This document shows positions 61,901 to 64,000 of a stretch of 64,000 nucleotides of DNA, one piece after another; within the stretch, counting starts at the first letter, position 1, and every line of letters begins with the position of its first letter. Location of the stretch: the NCBI GenBank assembly GCA_008360975.2, contig CM039193.1, positions 10,902,501-10,966,500 on the forward strand, written 5' to 3'. The translations under genes and the position numbers were made by a program. The stretch is from Lichenostomus cassidix. Taxonomy: Eukaryota > Chordata > Aves > Passeriformes > Meliphagidae. The notes below the pieces were generated by a model, which ran no database searches, was not told where the DNA came from, and saw only the letters and a program-made list of their open reading frames with translations.

Positions 61901-64000
61901 CCCCCACAGCCATTGGCAAGACCATGGCCTGAGATTAAATCTCACGCTTGGGTGAAATTCTAATGACTGTAATTGTTTCCTCTTTTTAAGTCTGTGGTCC
62001 CCTCATCAAAGAGTGGTGCGGAAATTATGCATTTATGTTGTAAAAAGAGAGGTCATGATTACCTGAACCTGTGGTTGACTTGGGGGGATTCTGTGTCGTG
62101 TTCTGGCAGTGGTTATCCACGCTGACATTGCAGTGTGTGAAATGATTTAAAGTGTGGCTCGGAGTGAACGTGCAAAGCACTGGTGTGGCACAGCTCTGTC
62201 CTTGCTGGGGCTGGGCTGTCGCTGCTGGGAGCAGCAGCAGCTCTTGTGTGCTGTCACCTCCTGGAGCAGGAGAGCAGAAGTGGTAAATGTGGGTCCAGGG
62301 AGGTTTCTGTCAATGATCTCTTGCAAAGGGCTTGAAAGCCATCAGCAAATGATACTTTAAACCCTCAGTGTTTTTTGGAGGTGTTCAGCGTCTTGAAGCA
62401 TAGCGCCAGTGTCGTGGTGCTGGTTGTGGAGGAACCCAACATAAGCATGAATGTGGATATTAAAAAAATTAGACAATTTTGTAGAAGTAGATTGCCCCGT
62501 CCTGCAAAATTGGAATGTATGTTTGCAGAAGTGTTGCTGTGGGATGGAAAGATTCAGATAAGTATTTTGTGTTATTCGGCTTTATTGTGTGGTTTTGTAT
62601 TGTACACAATTTTGGGACTGTACTGTCCCCTAACACTGAAGATTTATTAAAAAAATCATGTACTGTGTGTTAAGTAGAAAACATTTTGAGTTTGTACTCT
62701 AATTTAGGAAGCATCCTTTAAAGACATCCGAAGAACTGACCAAGACACGTTTCATCAGAGAGTAAGGAAAGTTGTTCAAATAGTACCTAACTTTAGGTGT
62801 CTAAGTTGCAGCTAGAGACTAAAGAAATGCCAAAACATCGTCATTCTTAAAAGCATTCATCACTAGAATCTTTCCCTGATCTCAGTGAAATGATGACTTC
62901 ATTTTAGAGTATTGGAGAGTTCATCACTAAGAAACCACCAAGTGTCAGTAGTGCTATTCATCTAAAGGACTAGCTTTGGGCATTTAACACTGAAACTGGC
63001 CCCTGTCTGGCCATATTATAGCTTCAAATAATGTGATAACATGCCTAATTTTAAAAATTCCTTAAAGCCTGAAAAGCAAGTTTTTACACTGAAATTATAT
63101 CTGTATTTATATATGTATAAATAAAGCAAATTGAAATAACTGTTACTGTTGAAATAATTGTTAATATTTATTCTTCTGTATGGCTAAAAATTCAAAAGTC
63201 ACAAGTTAGGCACCCCTGATGAGTTTCTTTAAGGATGTAATTTTGTTCTTTGGATTTGCTTGCTGTGTGATAGATTTTCACCCTGTGGGAGGGACCATCA
63301 TGAGTCTTTTTTTTCTCTGAATGGATTTTTTGCCTGACTATCTGACATGCTCCCATTATTTCAAGTGCTGTGATCAGGTTGTGGTGGCTGGTGGTGTTTG
63401 CCTGTGTTTTTTTGTAGTTGAGCTCTCCCTTTACTCTGTGGTGTGTATTGCTATATGCAGCAATGGTGGCTTTTTCTGTCTAAAATTGATGTTGAACTGG
63501 AGTCTCTTGTGGGAAGAGACTCACCTGTCTGTGGTGCTGCAGAGTGCTTTTAGGGGAAATACAAAAAAGAGTGTATTTGGTTAGATTGAACTGTACCAAA
63601 CTTTGTGTGGAGAAAATAGTTTTCTGGCTAAGGGAACAAAAGAGTTTTGAACTGAAGCTAAATTCTATTTTAAAAAAAACAACCAAAATTCAAAACAAAT
63701 GACTGAAAATTCAGTCTTTGCAGAAAGTTTGTCTCAGATGTGTTTTCTTTACTGAACTGTGTTCATTAACAAATTATGTGGAGGCAGTGTTTGGGAGTTC
63801 TTTCATCGTCTGTCCCTAAATGTGCTTTATTTTTTTTTAACTTTATTTACAGTATAAAATAGTTGATTATTCTAGTAATAACCAGAGCTGCTTTTGTGGG
63901 GTTTAATGTTTTCTCTGTTGTAATTTAAAGCCAAACAAATCAAAGTGAAGATAAATTTAGCTGTCTGTTTCTTTACTTACCCTGCACCAAGAAACCAGTG
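52974..64000 (+). other. EEFSEC: EEFSEC intron 1 (5' part, at least 11 kb)
   Basis: The donor is GTAAGG at 52974. No frame in the remaining sequence resembles the expected continuation (AQIIDLMMLVIDVTKG...), so exon 2 lies beyond the window; EEFSEC is a very large gene in other vertebrates. The interval is AT-rich with minor features: C-run near 57103, (AT)n at 60891-60905, a T-run near 61388, and a short hairpin CCTGTCAG/CTGACAGG at 59266-59288. No nested gene was recognised. Confidence 0.8.
60891..60905. repeat. (AT)n microsatellite
   Basis: This is a short AT dinucleotide run after AATAAATAA in EEFSEC intron 1. Confidence 0.85.

Noticed and set aside
53000..64000. Search for EEFSEC exon 2 in the tail of the window
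   Set aside because: No frame resembling the continuation of the G domain was found, so the region is treated as intron 1.

Overview
The window is vertebrate nuclear DNA, and almost certainly avian. All genes are interrupted by GT-AG introns. CpG islands sit at the promoters, and CR1-type LINE 3' fragments are present. One SEC61A1 intron holds a solo-LTR-like block that I recognise as a repeat common in songbirds, so a passerine is the best guess. These species and repeat calls rest on recalled family features, because no database could be searched.

There are three protein-coding genes, in the order SEC61A1 (+), RUVBL1 (-), EEFSEC (+). SEC61A1 is complete, with 12 coding exons between 1459 and 10450, a 476-residue product, and a long 3' UTR that probably ends near 12.6 kb. 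RUVBL1 is complete on the minus strand, with 11 coding exons from 46190 down to 30808, a 456-residue product, and a poly(A) signal near 30.4 kb. EEFSEC is represented only by coding exon 1 (52703-52973, the first 90 codons plus one base). The remaining 11 kb is its first intron, and the rest of the gene lies beyond the window. I rebuilt each exon junction by reading frame. Every junction restores the expected protein without a frameshift, and both complete genes total exactly the length I recall for the human proteins.

Region by region: 1-1180 is upstream DNA with small tandem duplications. 1180-1670 is the SEC61A1 CpG island, with a striking inverted pair of ZNF143-type motifs, an NRF1 site and a UPRE-like TGACGTGT. 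1459 to about 12625 is SEC61A1, including an LTR relic in intron 5 and a perfect 36-bp palindrome in intron 10. About 12.6-30.4 kb is an intergenic interval without a convincing gene. It contains a G-rich minisatellite, a long polypyrimidine tract and three blocks that look like conserved non-coding regulatory DNA. 30.4-46.3 kb is RUVBL1. 45.65-47.2 kb is its CpG-island promoter area with paired CCAAT boxes, a perfect 4 x 12-bp repeat and CR1 fragments. 47.2-52.1 kb is featureless intergenic DNA. 52.1-53.2 kb is the EEFSEC promoter island, and 53-64 kb is EEFSEC intron 1.

The three genes do not form a functional pathway. They are housekeeping genes: the ER translocon channel, an AAA+ ATPase of chromatin and chaperone complexes, and the selenocysteine elongation factor. 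They are neighbours by conserved vertebrate synteny. I found no previously undescribed gene system. The observations most worth checking are the perfect palindrome, the ZNF143 inverted pair, and the candidate conserved non-coding blocks.
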